Below are positions 8,372-17,047 of a stretch of 21,501 nucleotides of DNA, piece after piece. Origin of the DNA: Bacteroidetes/Chlorobi group bacterium ChocPot_Mid (GTDB taxonomy: Bacteria; Bacteroidota; Ignavibacteria; Kapaibacteriales; UBA2268). The translations under genes were made by a program, and so were the position numbers. Each line of letters starts with the position of its first letter. Position 1 is the first letter of the stretch. Location: the NCBI GenBank assembly GCA_003731675.1, contig RCNQ01000138.1:1-21501 (forward strand). Direction: 5' to 3'. The notes under the pieces are model-generated. The model made no database searches. It saw only the letters and a program-made list of their open reading frames with translations, and was not told the DNA's origin.

Positions 8372-9679
8372 ATGAAGATAAAATTTTTAATATTAATTAT
8401 TCTTGTTAGTTCAAATAATTTGTACTCAAAGTGGACAATATATACTCATCTTAATTCAACAATTAAAGAGTGGGTTCTCCAAGGTGAAATTAATCAAGAT
8501 AAAAAAGGGGTATATTGGTTCTATGAGCAAGAGAGAGGTTTAGCAAGATTTGATGGTGAACATTGGCTAAATATTGAACCAATTAGTGAAAGATTTGGAA
8601 TTGCAGTAAAATTTTTACCATCTGCATACGATACATCTGGTAATATGTGGTTTGGTATAGGTGGTGGCTTACTGAAGTATGATGGATTTAATTTTAGTCT
8701 GGTTACCGGATATACATCAATTTTGCCAATGGATTTGGGAGGAGTTTGGCAAGTGCTTATTGATAAAAAAAATACAATATGGCTAACTACAGGTGGTAAA
8801 GGAGTTATCAACTATGACTTTGAATATAATAAAGTTACAGAATATAATAGACAGAATTCTCCATTAACTACAAATTCAGTACATGATGTAGTAATAGATA
8901 AAAATGGCGACTTTTGGTTTATATGTGGTACTCAAGGTTTTCCACTTGACCCCGGTGATACTATGTCATTAGTTAAATTCGACGGTATGAATTGGACAGT
9001 ATATACAAAATTTAATTCGGGTTATGCTATTGACGCTCCTTATAATTTAGCAATTGATTCCACTGGAAATATTTGGATCGGTGGTTATTCAAACTTACAA
9101 AAATTCGATGGACAAAACTGGACATTGTATTGGAATGAAATTCATAGTTATTGTAAAAAAATGGATTTTGAAGTGTTGGATTTAGATGTTGACAAAAAAA
9201 ATAATTTGTGGGTTATGATTGCTTATGGTATTTGTGGTATATTTAAATACGACGGTAAAAATTGGACTCATATTAATAAGGACAACTCTGATTTTCCTGC
9301 TGATGAAGCGACTTGTGCTTACGTTGACCAAGATAATAGGGTATGGATTGGTTCATCTGAAGGAGGCATTGCTGTTTATGAAGAAGATACTTTGGATATT
9401 GTTGAGTCAGAGTTGTATCAAAATGGTTTGACAATAATACCAAATTCAGTCTATGATTTAGTAAAATTCAGTTTTCACGCTATTCTATACGATGATGTAA
9501 AAATCAGTATTTCAAATTATATGGGTAACACAGTTAAAGAATTTAATTTGAATGCAGATGCGATTCAGGGAACAAGCGAAGCAGAACTTGATGTTTCGGC
9601 TTTGCCTTCCGGTCTTTATTTCGCAACAATTCGTTCCGGCGGGCAGGTGCAGACGGAAAAGTTTGTGGTGGTTAGATGA
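8372..9679 (+). CDS. T9SS-secreted beta-propeller protein (two-component-regulator-propeller type repeats)
   Basis: 435 residues. A Sec signal (MKIKFLILIILVSSNNLYS) opens it; GAGG lies 5 nt before the ATG. Residues about 22-345 contain about seven repeats of the Reg_prop kind, each with a (I/L/V/M)W(I/F/L)G-like strand and a K(F/Y)DG-x-(N/H)W turn (for example IWIGGYSNLQKFDGQNWTLY). These should fold as a beta-propeller as in the periplasmic sensor part of hybrid two-component systems, but no kinase or membrane helix follows. Residues about 350-435 are a divergent T9SS sorting domain (VKISISNYMGNTVKEF ... LPSGLYFATIRSGGQVQTEKFVVVR); the usual YPNP is replaced by IPNSVYD. The last ~90 bp are far more GC-rich than the rest. 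Ligand and role are unknown. The bidirectional terminator follows at once. Confidence 0.87.
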   Translation: MKIKFLILIILVSSNNLYSKWTIYTHLNSTIKEWVLQGEINQDKKGVYWFYEQERGLARFDGEHWLNIEPISERFGIAVKFLPSAYDTSGNMWFGIGGGLLKYDGFNFSLVTGYTSILPMDLGGVWQVLIDKKNTIWLTTGGKGVINYDFEYNKVTEYNRQNSPLTTNSVHDVVIDKNGDFWFICGTQGFPLDPGDTMSLVKFDGMNWTVYTKFNSGYAIDAPYNLAIDSTGNIWIGGYSNLQKFDGQNWTLYWNEIHSYCKKMDFEVLDLDVDKKNNLWVMIAYGICGIFKYDGKNWTHINKDNSDFPADEATCAYVDQDNRVWIGSSEGGIAVYEEDTLDIVESELYQNGLTIIPNSVYDLVKFSFHAILYDDVKISISNYMGNTVKEFNLNADAIQGTSEAELDVSALPSGLYFATIRSGGQVQTEKFVVVR

Positions 9680-9682
9680 AAA

Positions 9683-9709
9683 AAATCCCGGTTTGTGATT
9701 CCGGGATTT
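9683..9709. terminator. Bidirectional terminator between convergent genes
   Basis: AAATCCCGG (9683-9691) pairs with CCGGGATTT (9701-9709) around a 9-nt loop. On the plus strand AATTAATTTTTTT follows; on the minus strand the stem runs directly into seven Ts. It lies in the 41 bp between the stops of the propeller gene (plus) and trigger factor (minus) and can serve both, better for the latter. Confidence 0.9.
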
Positions 9710-9720
9710 AATTAATTTTT

Positions 9721-11112
9721 TTAATGCTTATGTTTATGGTCGTGATGCTCGTGGTCATGTTCATGATGGTCATGGTCGTGATGCTCATGGTCATGTTCAT
9801 GATGGTCATGGTCGTGATGCTCGTGGTCATGTTCTTGACGATGCTTATTTTCATACTCATCGAATGGAATTTCTTCTGTAACTGCAAAGTCAATGATAAA
9901 ATCCATCACTTTTTTATTTAATATATTATTGACAATCTGTGGATTTTGTTTCAATTTATTAGCAATAACAGATGCATCTCCTTTTGTCCTTTCGACTTCA
10001 GATTTTACAATATCTTCAATATCGTATTCCTCAAGTTCAATCTTCTCATTCTTCATTATCTGATTTCTGATTATCTCCCATTTTACAGTTCTGACAGCCA
10101 ATGGTTTCAATCCTTCAGCCATCATAGATGTAGGCAATTTATCCTTATCCTTTATCTGATAATTTTTTCTTACATCTTCAGCCATAGCTTCGATAACATC
10201 TTCAACAACTGATGCAGGTGGCTCAAAATCATTCATTTCAACAATTTTAGTGATTAATTGATTCTCAATTTCCCTTCTCGACTTTTCATTCCAGTTTTCT
10301 TGCAACTTAAAGCCAATATCTTCACGAAATTCCTCTGTTGTCGTGAACTTACCTTGTGTATATGTCTCAACAAAACTGTTTGTAAATTCAGCTGGAATAA
10401 GCTTTTCGATTTTTTTTACTGAAACCCGGTATGTCTTGTCAGGAGCATTTGGGTCGTATAAATGAGGTCTGAAAATAAAGCTATCCCCAACCTTAGTATT
10501 CATCAAATTAGCTTTCATCTCAGGCATTACATACTGGTCAGCAAGATACAACTTACTTTCAGTTGGTTTATCTCCGAGGATTGGCACTTGAGTGGCTTCA
10601 TCAATTTCTTGAATAGTAACATCAACAACAAACTCATCATCAACTACCTGTTCAGCTTCTTCAAACGTCCCATTATTCTTACAGACCTGTTCGACGTATT
10701 GCTCAATTTCTTCGTCGGTTACGGGGTGAACTGGTTCATCAACAACGATACCTCTATAATCAGCTAATTGAATTTCGGGAATTATCTCATATTTAATCAC
10801 AAACTTGTAGTCTCCATCTTTTTTGTCAATATCTACAAGCTGAGGCGTGCCAACCATTGAAACATTATCTTCTTTTAAAAAATCCTGAAAAGTTTTATTT
10901 GCTATATCTTCCAAAGCTTCAAATTCAATAGCTTTTCCATAATGTTTTTTTATCAGATTCATAGGAACTTTTCCTTTACGAAATCCCTTCATATCAATTT
11001 GAGGTTGAGCGTTCTTATATGCTTCATCGAAATGAGGTTGAACGTCTTCAGGTGTTAATAAAAATTCAACTTCCCATGTACTTTTGCTAATTTCCTTAAT
11101 TGTCTTTTTCAA
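9721..11112 (-). CDS. tig: Trigger factor with histidine-rich C-terminal tail
   Basis: 463 residues. Trigger factor is the ribosome-bound chaperone at the nascent-chain exit. The ribosome-docking signature GFRKGKVP is at residues 43-50 in an N-terminal domain of about 115 residues. A divergent FKBP-like PPIase domain follows (about 150-245, VDDEFVVDVTIQEID ... VGDSFIFRPHLYD), then a SurA-like helical C-terminal domain (about 250-420). Residues 427-463 are an extra tail of 21 His, 14 Asp/Glu and 2 Lys, encoded by a tandem 36-bp repeat. This recalls the metal-binding tail of the PPIase SlyD, but the rest is clearly trigger factor. The start is TTG (11110-11112) with AAAGGAAG 7 nt upstream; no ATG fits the family start. 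It lies 60 bp after tRNA-Leu on the same strand, with a heptamer array between. Metal binding by the tail is inferred from composition. Confidence 0.95.
   Translation of the reverse strand: MKKTIKEISKSTWEVEFLLTPEDVQPHFDEAYKNAQPQIDMKGFRKGKVPMNLIKKHYGKAIEFEALEDIANKTFQDFLKEDNVSMVGTPQLVDIDKKDGDYKFVIKYEIIPEIQLADYRGIVVDEPVHPVTDEEIEQYVEQVCKNNGTFEEAEQVVDDEFVVDVTIQEIDEATQVPILGDKPTESKLYLADQYVMPEMKANLMNTKVGDSFIFRPHLYDPNAPDKTYRVSVKKIEKLIPAEFTNSFVETYTQGKFTTTEEFREDIGFKLQENWNEKSRREIENQLITKIVEMNDFEPPASVVEDVIEAMAEDVRKNYQIKDKDKLPTSMMAEGLKPLAVRTVKWEIIRNQIMKNEKIELEEYDIEDIVKSEVERTKGDASVIANKLKQNPQIVNNILNKKVMDFIIDFAVTEEIPFDEYENKHRQEHDHEHHDHDHHEHDHEHHDHDHHEHDHEHHDHKHKH
9739..9834 (-). repeat. 36-bp tandem repeat encoding the trigger factor His tail
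   Basis: Two full 36-bp units (9739-9774 and 9775-9810), nearly identical (one base difference, CTCGTGG versus CTCATGG), and a third partial unit of 24 bp (9811-9834). The encoded unit is EHDHEHHDHDHH. 36 is 12 codons, so copy-number changes lengthen or shorten the tail without frameshift. The near identity of the copies at synonymous positions points to recent duplication or homogenisation. Confidence 0.93.
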
Positions 11113-11125
11113 ATTTTATCTTCCT

Positions 11126-11165
11126 TTCTATTTTCTATCTTCTATTTTCTATCTTCTATCTTCTA
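11126..11165 (-). repeat. Heptanucleotide array between tRNA-Leu and trigger factor
   Basis: Plus strand TTCTATY (minus RATAGAA) is repeated five times (11126, 11133, 11140, 11147, 11154) followed by TTCTA, 40 bp with an exact 7-bp period. Only the last base varies (T, C, T, C, C). It overlaps the upstream edge of the SD (CTTCCTTT, 11120-11127) of trigger factor. Copy changes would alter the leader or promoter distance but not the SD-start spacing. Confidence 0.9.
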
Positions 11166-11171
11166 AAACCG

Positions 11172-11253
11172 TGCGGATGAAGAGACTCGAACTCCCACGG
11201 GTCGCCCCACCAGATCCTAAGTCTGGCGCGTCTACCAATTTCGCCACATCCGC
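11172..11253 (-). tRNA. tRNA-Leu (anticodon UAG)
   Basis: Read on the minus strand, GCGGATG pairs with CATCCGC as a 7-bp acceptor stem followed by discriminator A. The anticodon arm is CCAGA-CTTAGGA-TCTGG, anticodon UAG, decoding CUA/CUN leucine codons. A long variable arm (GGGGCGACCCG-type) identifies class II, and the T arm carries GTTCGAG. Length 82 nt including the discriminator. CCA is not encoded (CGG follows). It lies upstream of trigger factor on the same strand. Confidence 0.96.
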
Positions 11254-11359
11254 TTTCACAAAGATTACAAATTTAGCAATTATTTACTAATTATAAAAAT
11301 TATAAGTTTCTTTGTGTTAATACGTTTATTCAGTAAATTAATTTCAATCAGAAAATTTA

Positions 11360-12697
11360 ATGATGCAGAATAAAAAAGTAATTATAATTGGTGCAGGTAT
11401 TGCTGGTATTTCAGCTGCTGTTGAATTAGCTACGAATAATATTAAACCTATCTTGCTGGAATCAAGAAAATTCCCTGGTGGCAGAGCATATTCCCACTTA
11501 GATTCAAAAACTAATGATGTAATTGATAACGGACAGCATCTTTTAATGGGTGCCTATACAAATTATTTAAATCTTTTAAAAAAATTGAATACTTATGATA
11601 AATTATCTTTTTCAGAAGGTATAAAAATCCCTTTTTACAGACAAAATCAAAGATTGGCTAATTTCGATACAACATTATTTCCCGGTAAAGTGGGTATGCT
11701 TCTCGGTTTATTTGGTTTTCATCTACTTAGTATCACCGAGAAATTACTTGCCATAAAATTTATTCTAAGCTTATTTATCAGAAGCCAATCATTTCAAAAT
11801 ATGACAGTTAAGAATTTATTAATTTACTTCAAACAAAATGATAACTCAATAAGTAATTTTTGGGAACCTTTATGTCTGGCTACAATGAATGCAACGATTG
11901 ATAACTGCTCCGCTGAAATTTTTAAAACAATTATTCAAAAAGCTTTTTTTTCAAAATCTGAATTTTCAAGGATAATATTTCCTAAAGCAGGCTTATCTGA
12001 ACTTTTGGGTAACTGGGAATCTTATATTATTGATTTGGGTGGAGAAATTCACTATAATACGAGAGTAGATGAGTTTATCTTGGAGAACAGTAAGTTAATT
12101 GGTGTGAAATCTTTAGATAAAGATTTTTACGGAGATTACATAGTCTCTGCTATTCCACCAAACAAACTCAAAACAGTTGTTGATAAAAGTAATTTATTTG
12201 GAAATTTCGAATATCTCGAAAAATTTAGTTTTTCACCTATTATTTCAGTTTATTTATGGTTCGATAAAGAAATTTTAGAATCAAAAATCAATGCTTGTTT
12301 AGGAACTCATATCCAATGGATATTTAATAAGCGTTTGATCGCGGAAAATAACTTCAATGATAATAATTCAGGGCATTATGCTTTGACAATCAGCGGTGCT
12401 GATTCTTTGATAGATAAATCAAAAGATGAAATAATAAATATTTGCATAAAAGAAATCAATTCTTTATTTCCTACATCAAAATCTTCAAAATTACTGCATT
12501 CAGTAGTTATTAAAGAAAAGTACGCTACAATCAAAATTACACCTGAAATTCAGAAAATCCGTCCGGTTTCTGAGACGGATATCCCAAATCTTTTTCTTGC
12601 AGGTGATTGGACAAATACAGGTTTGCCTGCAACACTTGAAAGTGCAGCATTTAGCGGCAAGATTGCTGCCGAAAGTGTTCTTAAATCAATAGCATAA
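11360..12697 (+). CDS. hpnE: Hydroxysqualene dehydroxylase (squalene-associated FAD-dependent enzyme HpnE)
   Basis: 445 residues, normal for the family. It is a flavin amine-oxidase-fold protein. The Rossmann motif GAGIAG is at 11-16, the acidic ribose ligand E34 and GGR at 40-42, then the family mark DNGQHLLMGAY (56-66). The C-terminal FAD motif LFLAGDWTNTGLPATLES (about 411-428) is close to the HpnE form (AGDW.xTGLPAT.E). In the known three-enzyme route HpnD makes presqualene diphosphate, HpnC hydroxysqualene, and HpnE reduces that to squalene, the precursor of hopanoids. HpnC and HpnD are not in this window. A carotenoid/phytoene desaturase-like role is the alternative, but the DNGQH and GLPAT motifs favour HpnE. 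The start is uncertain between ATG 11360 and 11363; no SD. It ends 19 bp from the convergent T9SS gene with no hairpin between. Confidence 0.87.
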   Translation: MMQNKKVIIIGAGIAGISAAVELATNNIKPILLESRKFPGGRAYSHLDSKTNDVIDNGQHLLMGAYTNYLNLLKKLNTYDKLSFSEGIKIPFYRQNQRLANFDTTLFPGKVGMLLGLFGFHLLSITEKLLAIKFILSLFIRSQSFQNMTVKNLLIYFKQNDNSISNFWEPLCLATMNATIDNCSAEIFKTIIQKAFFSKSEFSRIIFPKAGLSELLGNWESYIIDLGGEIHYNTRVDEFILENSKLIGVKSLDKDFYGDYIVSAIPPNKLKTVVDKSNLFGNFEYLEKFSFSPIISVYLWFDKEILESKINACLGTHIQWIFNKRLIAENNFNDNNSGHYALTISGADSLIDKSKDEIINICIKEINSLFPTSKSSKLLHSVVIKEKYATIKITPEIQKIRPVSETDIPNLFLAGDWTNTGLPATLESAAFSGKIAAESVLKSIA

Positions 12698-12716
12698 TTC
12701 TGCTGATTTGTTCCCC

Positions 12717-15680
12717 TCATTTATTAATAACAATAAACTTTGAAGCATAGGTTTTACCACTCCCAACTTTTAATAAGTAAATACCAGAATTAAAATCATG
12801 AATATTTATGGACAGTGTATTAGTTAAACCCGGAATTGAGAAGAAATTAGACTTGTATTTCAGATCACCGATTAAATCATAAATAAATATATTCAAATTT
12901 TCATCAGTAACTGGTGTAATTGATATTTTTAATTCATTCTGTGCCGGATTTGGAAAAGGTTTGATAATCATCATTTGTTCTGAAATTCCATCATTAACAT
13001 AAACTTCAATGGATGTTCTGAATTTGCGAAGCTCAGACCAATTGCTTTCATAATTCATAAATTTTGATTTAACTTTCCAAAAGTATTCAGTATCCCAATT
13101 TAAAATTCCATTTTTCATATTAAGAATTGTTGTAGCGACAGTATCAACAAATACAGTTTTACTAAAATCAGATTTGTCAGAAATGGCTAAAATATATTCA
13201 TCTGCATTTGGCACTTGCTCCCATTCAAAAAAAGTGGTTAATGGCAGATCTTCTGCATTAGCAAAAGGATACAATAGCACAGGAGCAATCAGGTTAAGTT
13301 CGGTGGTACTAAAATTAAAAATATTACTCCAATCCCTTTCTGCGTTATTGATAATTGCCTTTACTCTCCAAAAATACTTTTTATTGAAATCCAGTTTGCC
13401 TTTTGGAGCTGTATAATTATTTTGAACAACATTAATATCAATCATCTTATTTTGGAATGACTCATTGTCTGATACCTGTAATATATATTCTGTTGCTCCT
13501 TCTAAATTCTGCCAATTAAATTGAGTTAAGACATGAACATCTGTAGCGTTATCTTCAGGTGATATTAAAGCAGGTATTGTTGGTAAATCCGGTTCGGTAG
13601 TAAATGAGAATATATCTGACCAATCACTTGTTCTGCCATTTTTTATATAGTTAACTCTCCAGTAATATTTTGTATTGTTTTTTAAATCTCCTTTTGGAAC
13701 AGTAAATTGCGTAATCGTTGACGAGTATTCAAAAATCACATGTTTATCGAAATTGTTAAGATTATCAGCAATTTGAATGTTGAACATTTCAGCACCTTCA
13801 ATTGGTTCCCATTTTAATTCAACTGATGTAAATACCTTCTCAGAATTGTCCGGAGGATATGAAAGTATTGGTGTTTTCAAAGGTTCAGGAATGTCTCTTT
13901 TCAACAAACTTGAACCGAAAGAAGCACAATAAATTATATTGTTGTTTATTAATAAATCACGGATATTCCTTATTCTCAGACCCTCATTGAATTGTATCCA
14001 ACTTTTCCCAGCATTAGAAGAATATAGTATCCCGTAGCTTTCTTCTGTTCCGACATTGACTATAGAAGCAAAGATTGATACTCCGCTTATAGCAATATCC
14101 TGTACATAGAAATCACGGAATGCAAAATCAGTACTCTTCCAGCTTCTTGCACCATCGTAACTCACATATAATTCAGCGTTAAATAAAACATCTGGTTGTG
14201 CACCAGCAACTAGGAAGCTATCATTACCTGTTATACAAGTGATATTGTAACTTTTCATGCCTTCATTACTGATAATCCAATTTGCCATATTATCTCTTGA
14301 TAAATAGACCTTGTCAGCTGTGGCGAGATAGACATAATTATCCTTATCCACATGGATATTCCTTATTTTCTTTTTTCTTAAATATACATTTTTTGCCGAC
14401 CAACCTTGTCCCTGATTTGTAGTGAAAAACAATCCGTCATCCGTACCTATATAGTATTCATTCTTGTACTTAATCATACAATTCAATTTCTGATTTTCAA
14501 GACCATAGTTGCGATATTCCCATGTGATTCCATCATTTGAAGTGAATAGAAGAGTATCATTAGAGAAAACCCATAGACCTAAATTATCTTTGTAAACTTT
14601 GGATACTTTCTTGTAACCCAGATTCAAATCAACCCAACTCAAACCGAAATCTGTTGTTTTTATTACTCCGTTATCCTGAAGTCCCGCATAAATAGTATTT
14701 TTGTCAATTGCCAAAGATAATATTCGTTCATTTAATAAACCCTTGTTTATTTCTTTCCATTTGCCTCCAAAATCCTGACTGTAAAAAACACCTTTTGAAG
14801 TTCCTGCATACAAAAAATTATTAATGTTTAGTAAGGCATAAACCCTGATAGTCTTTAAAGTTGAATACACATTAACCCACTCTCCACCAATAAATGTCGA
14901 TACAAATACACCGTTGGAACGTCCTGCAATTACATAAGGACCAGTAGAATAAAGAGAATATATTACACCTGTTCCTAATCCATAACCGTAACCTGAGGCA
15001 TCCCACTCATAACCATTGTTACTTGTCATCCATGCTTGAGTATTGTTGGCAATGAATATATAATTTTGATTAACTGTTATAAAATTATAAGCACCTGTTG
15101 GTCTCAAAGTACCCCAGCTTTCTCCATAATTACCACTTACGTAAGCCCCTGTATTAGTTGCTAAATACAGACTACCTGCATAAACAGTTAACTGATTTAC
15201 ATATTTATTAGGTAAGCCAGAATTCCTTTCTACCCAGGAATCACCATTATTTGTGCTCATATATACACCTTCACCATAAGTTGAGCAGAAAAGAGTCCCA
15301 TCCAAATCAGCGATAGATGTAACAGTAGTATTTTTTAAACCGGTATTTACAGCAGTCCAAGTAGCTCCATCATCTTCAGAATAGTATATCCCAAATTTTC
15401 TATTAACAATAAATACTCTGCTATCTTTAACTAATATTTTTTCTATGTCAATGAAAGGAGTGTTTTCACCAATAAATTCCCATGAATCTCCATAATTTGT
15501 GCTTTTGTATAGACTTCCGCCAAGTGTGCCGGCATAAAGATTTGAACCTTTATGTGCTATACTTAAAACAATTCCTCCGTTCGGTCCAGGTAATTGTTCC
15601 CAGGAATCAACTGAACAAAATAAGGAAATGGAATTTCCTAAGAAAAAAGCTATTAATGCTATGTATAGTGATTTTTTCAT
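12717..15680 (-). CDS. T9SS-secreted Asp-box (BNR) repeat protein with fibronectin III-like domains
   Basis: 987 residues. A Sec signal (MKKSLYIALIAFFLGNSISLFCS) starts it. Residues about 25-600 carry about a dozen Asp-box motifs of the form S-x-(D/N)-x-G-x-x-W (STNYGDSW, SEDDGATW, STNNGDSW, SNAGKSW and others), spaced as in sialidase or YCF48-like propellers. No sialidase catalytic Arg triad with FRIP is seen, so enzymatic activity is not supported. Residues about 605-890 are three fibronectin-III-like units (YWRVNYI...WSDIFSFTT; YFWRVKAI...WSNIFNFST; YFWKVKSK...WSELRKFRT). Residues about 905-987 form the T9SS sorting domain (PFPNPAQNELKISI ... GIYLLKVGSGKTYASKFIVINK). AAAGG lies 7 nt upstream of the ATG. 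It is divergent from the aminotransferase operon and probably a single-gene unit. Its binding target is unknown. Confidence 0.9.
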   Translation of the reverse strand: MKKSLYIALIAFFLGNSISLFCSVDSWEQLPGPNGGIVLSIAHKGSNLYAGTLGGSLYKSTNYGDSWEFIGENTPFIDIEKILVKDSRVFIVNRKFGIYYSEDDGATWTAVNTGLKNTTVTSIADLDGTLFCSTYGEGVYMSTNNGDSWVERNSGLPNKYVNQLTVYAGSLYLATNTGAYVSGNYGESWGTLRPTGAYNFITVNQNYIFIANNTQAWMTSNNGYEWDASGYGYGLGTGVIYSLYSTGPYVIAGRSNGVFVSTFIGGEWVNVYSTLKTIRVYALLNINNFLYAGTSKGVFYSQDFGGKWKEINKGLLNERILSLAIDKNTIYAGLQDNGVIKTTDFGLSWVDLNLGYKKVSKVYKDNLGLWVFSNDTLLFTSNDGITWEYRNYGLENQKLNCMIKYKNEYYIGTDDGLFFTTNQGQGWSAKNVYLRKKKIRNIHVDKDNYVYLATADKVYLSRDNMANWIISNEGMKSYNITCITGNDSFLVAGAQPDVLFNAELYVSYDGARSWKSTDFAFRDFYVQDIAISGVSIFASIVNVGTEESYGILYSSNAGKSWIQFNEGLRIRNIRDLLINNNIIYCASFGSSLLKRDIPEPLKTPILSYPPDNSEKVFTSVELKWEPIEGAEMFNIQIADNLNNFDKHVIFEYSSTITQFTVPKGDLKNNTKYYWRVNYIKNGRTSDWSDIFSFTTEPDLPTIPALISPEDNATDVHVLTQFNWQNLEGATEYILQVSDNESFQNKMIDINVVQNNYTAPKGKLDFNKKYFWRVKAIINNAERDWSNIFNFSTTELNLIAPVLLYPFANAEDLPLTTFFEWEQVPNADEYILAISDKSDFSKTVFVDTVATTILNMKNGILNWDTEYFWKVKSKFMNYESNWSELRKFRTSIEVYVNDGISEQMMIIKPFPNPAQNELKISITPVTDENLNIFIYDLIGDLKYKSNFFSIPGLTNTLSINIHDFNSGIYLLKVGSGKTYASKFIVINK

Positions 15681-15897
15681 TTTATTACCTTTAAGCTAAA
15701 ATTAAAAATATAATTTATAAAATAAAAAGATATTATGAAATAGTAAAAAGAACTAAATTTATAATAAAACAAATATTAATCATTTATTCATTGCTAAAAA
15801 ATCGATATTTATGCTTTATAAAATTAATATTTAACATTAATTTAAATCTTAAAGAAAAATTTCTTAATTTTATTTTTTTATTTAATCGTTAAAATTT
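15681..15897. promoter_or_regulatory. AT-rich divergent intergenic region
   Basis: 217 bp between two divergent starts, almost entirely A/T; it must hold promoters for both sides. A near-palindrome TTAAAGAAAAATTTCTTAA is at about 15850-15868. No reliable -35/-10 or operator can be named, and the plus-side gene has no SD. Confidence 0.5.
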
Positions 15898-17046
15898 ATG
15901 TTTGAAGCAGAAAGAATAAAATTAATTCCAACTTCCATATTCTCAACAATGAGTAGGCTGGCTGTTGAATACAATGCAGTAAATCTTGGACAGGGATTTC
16001 CTGATTTTTCAGGACCGACTTGGTTAATGGACGAAGCATATAAAGCCATGAAAGAAGGGAAAAACCAATACGCACCCTCAAATGGAATTCGTTCACTGAG
16101 ATTGGTACTATCAGGTATAGCAAAAAAATATTATGATCTAAAATGGAACTGCGATAATGAAATCACTATTACCGCTGGGGCAACAGAAGCATTATATTCG
16201 ACAATTACCGCACTGATTAATCCGGGTGATGAAGTTATTTTGTTTGAGCCATTTTATGATTCTTATCAATCAGATGTTATTCTTGCTGGTGGAATACCCA
16301 AATATGTGACATTAAAAAAACCGGATTTTTGCTATGACCACAATGAATTAGAGCAAGCCATAACAGACAAGACAAAGATGATTATTTTCAATAATCCTCA
16401 TAACCCCACAGGAAGAGTCTTTAGTAAAAATGAAATTGAATTTATTGCTGAATTGGCAATTAAAAACAACCTTCTTGTGATTAGTGATGAAGTATATGAA
16501 TTTTTATTATTCGACAATTCCATTCATATACCAATAGCCACACTTCCTGATATGCAAGAGCGTACGATTACCATATCATCATCCGGAAAAACATTTGGTA
16601 TGACTGGATGGAAAATTGGCTTCGCTTATGCAACACCCAAATTAACACAAGCTATTCAAAAAGTTCATCAATGGACAACTTTTGCTGTTAATACACCAGG
16701 ACAACATGCTATGGTTTATGCATTTAGCAGACTTGATGATTATCTGCCCGAATTTAAAAATTTATATCAAAGAAAGAGAGATTTGATTTATGAATTAATT
16801 TTAAAAACTAAATTCAAACCTCATCTGTCTCAAGGAAGTTACTTTATGATGGTAGATATTCCGGAATTCTTAAATATAAATGATGTAGAATTAGCTACAA
16901 AATTAGTTAAAGAATTTGGCGTTGCTACCATACCACCTTCTGTATTTTATTCCAAATCAAAAGAAGGTGAAAGTATGCTCAGACTGTGTTTTGCGAAAAA
17001 TGAAGAGACTTTAAAAGAAGGTGCAAAAAAATTACAATTGATTTAA
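15898..17046 (+). CDS. PLP-dependent aminotransferase, methionine/kynurenine aminotransferase type
   Basis: 382 residues, fold type I class I/II aminotransferase. Visible marks are NLGQGFPDF near 29-37 (the opening signature of the YbdL/kynurenine aminotransferase branch), NNPHNPTG (165-172) with the substrate-carboxylate-side Asn, SDEVYE (about 198-203, the Asp that holds the pyridine nitrogen) and SSGKTFGMTGWKIG with the Schiff-base Lys231. C-terminal RLCFAKNEE carries the carboxylate-binding Arg. E. coli YbdL prefers methionine and aromatic amino acids, so a role in methionine salvage or 2-oxo-acid recycling is a reasonable guess; exact substrate cannot be read. It is the first gene of the operon with tadA one base after its stop. 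No SD precedes the ATG, whose leader is A/T rich. Confidence 0.88.
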   Translation: MFEAERIKLIPTSIFSTMSRLAVEYNAVNLGQGFPDFSGPTWLMDEAYKAMKEGKNQYAPSNGIRSLRLVLSGIAKKYYDLKWNCDNEITITAGATEALYSTITALINPGDEVILFEPFYDSYQSDVILAGGIPKYVTLKKPDFCYDHNELEQAITDKTKMIIFNNPHNPTGRVFSKNEIEFIAELAIKNNLLVISDEVYEFLLFDNSIHIPIATLPDMQERTITISSSGKTFGMTGWKIGFAYATPKLTQAIQKVHQWTTFAVNTPGQHAMVYAFSRLDDYLPEFKNLYQRKRDLIYELILKTKFKPHLSQGSYFMMVDIPEFLNINDVELATKLVKEFGVATIPPSVFYSKSKEGESMLRLCFAKNEETLKEGAKKLQLI

Positions 17047-17047
17047 T

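Noticed and set aside
8372..9679. Hybrid two-component sensor
   Set aside because: Propeller repeats resemble the sensor part but no transmembrane helix, kinase or response-regulator domain follows; the gene ends in a sorting domain.
9724..9921. Met/Val-rich open frame on the plus strand opposite the trigger factor tail
   Set aside because: It is the antisense image of the His/Asp/Glu codon repeats; no SD, and its sequence is wholly explained by the repeat.
12698..12716. Terminator between the convergent hpnE and T9SS genes
   Set aside because: Only 19 bp and no inverted repeat; termination must occur elsewhere or the transcripts overlap.
12717..15680. Sialidase enzyme
   Set aside because: Asp-boxes are present but the FRIP motif and the catalytic Arg/Tyr/Glu set are not seen; a binding propeller is safer.
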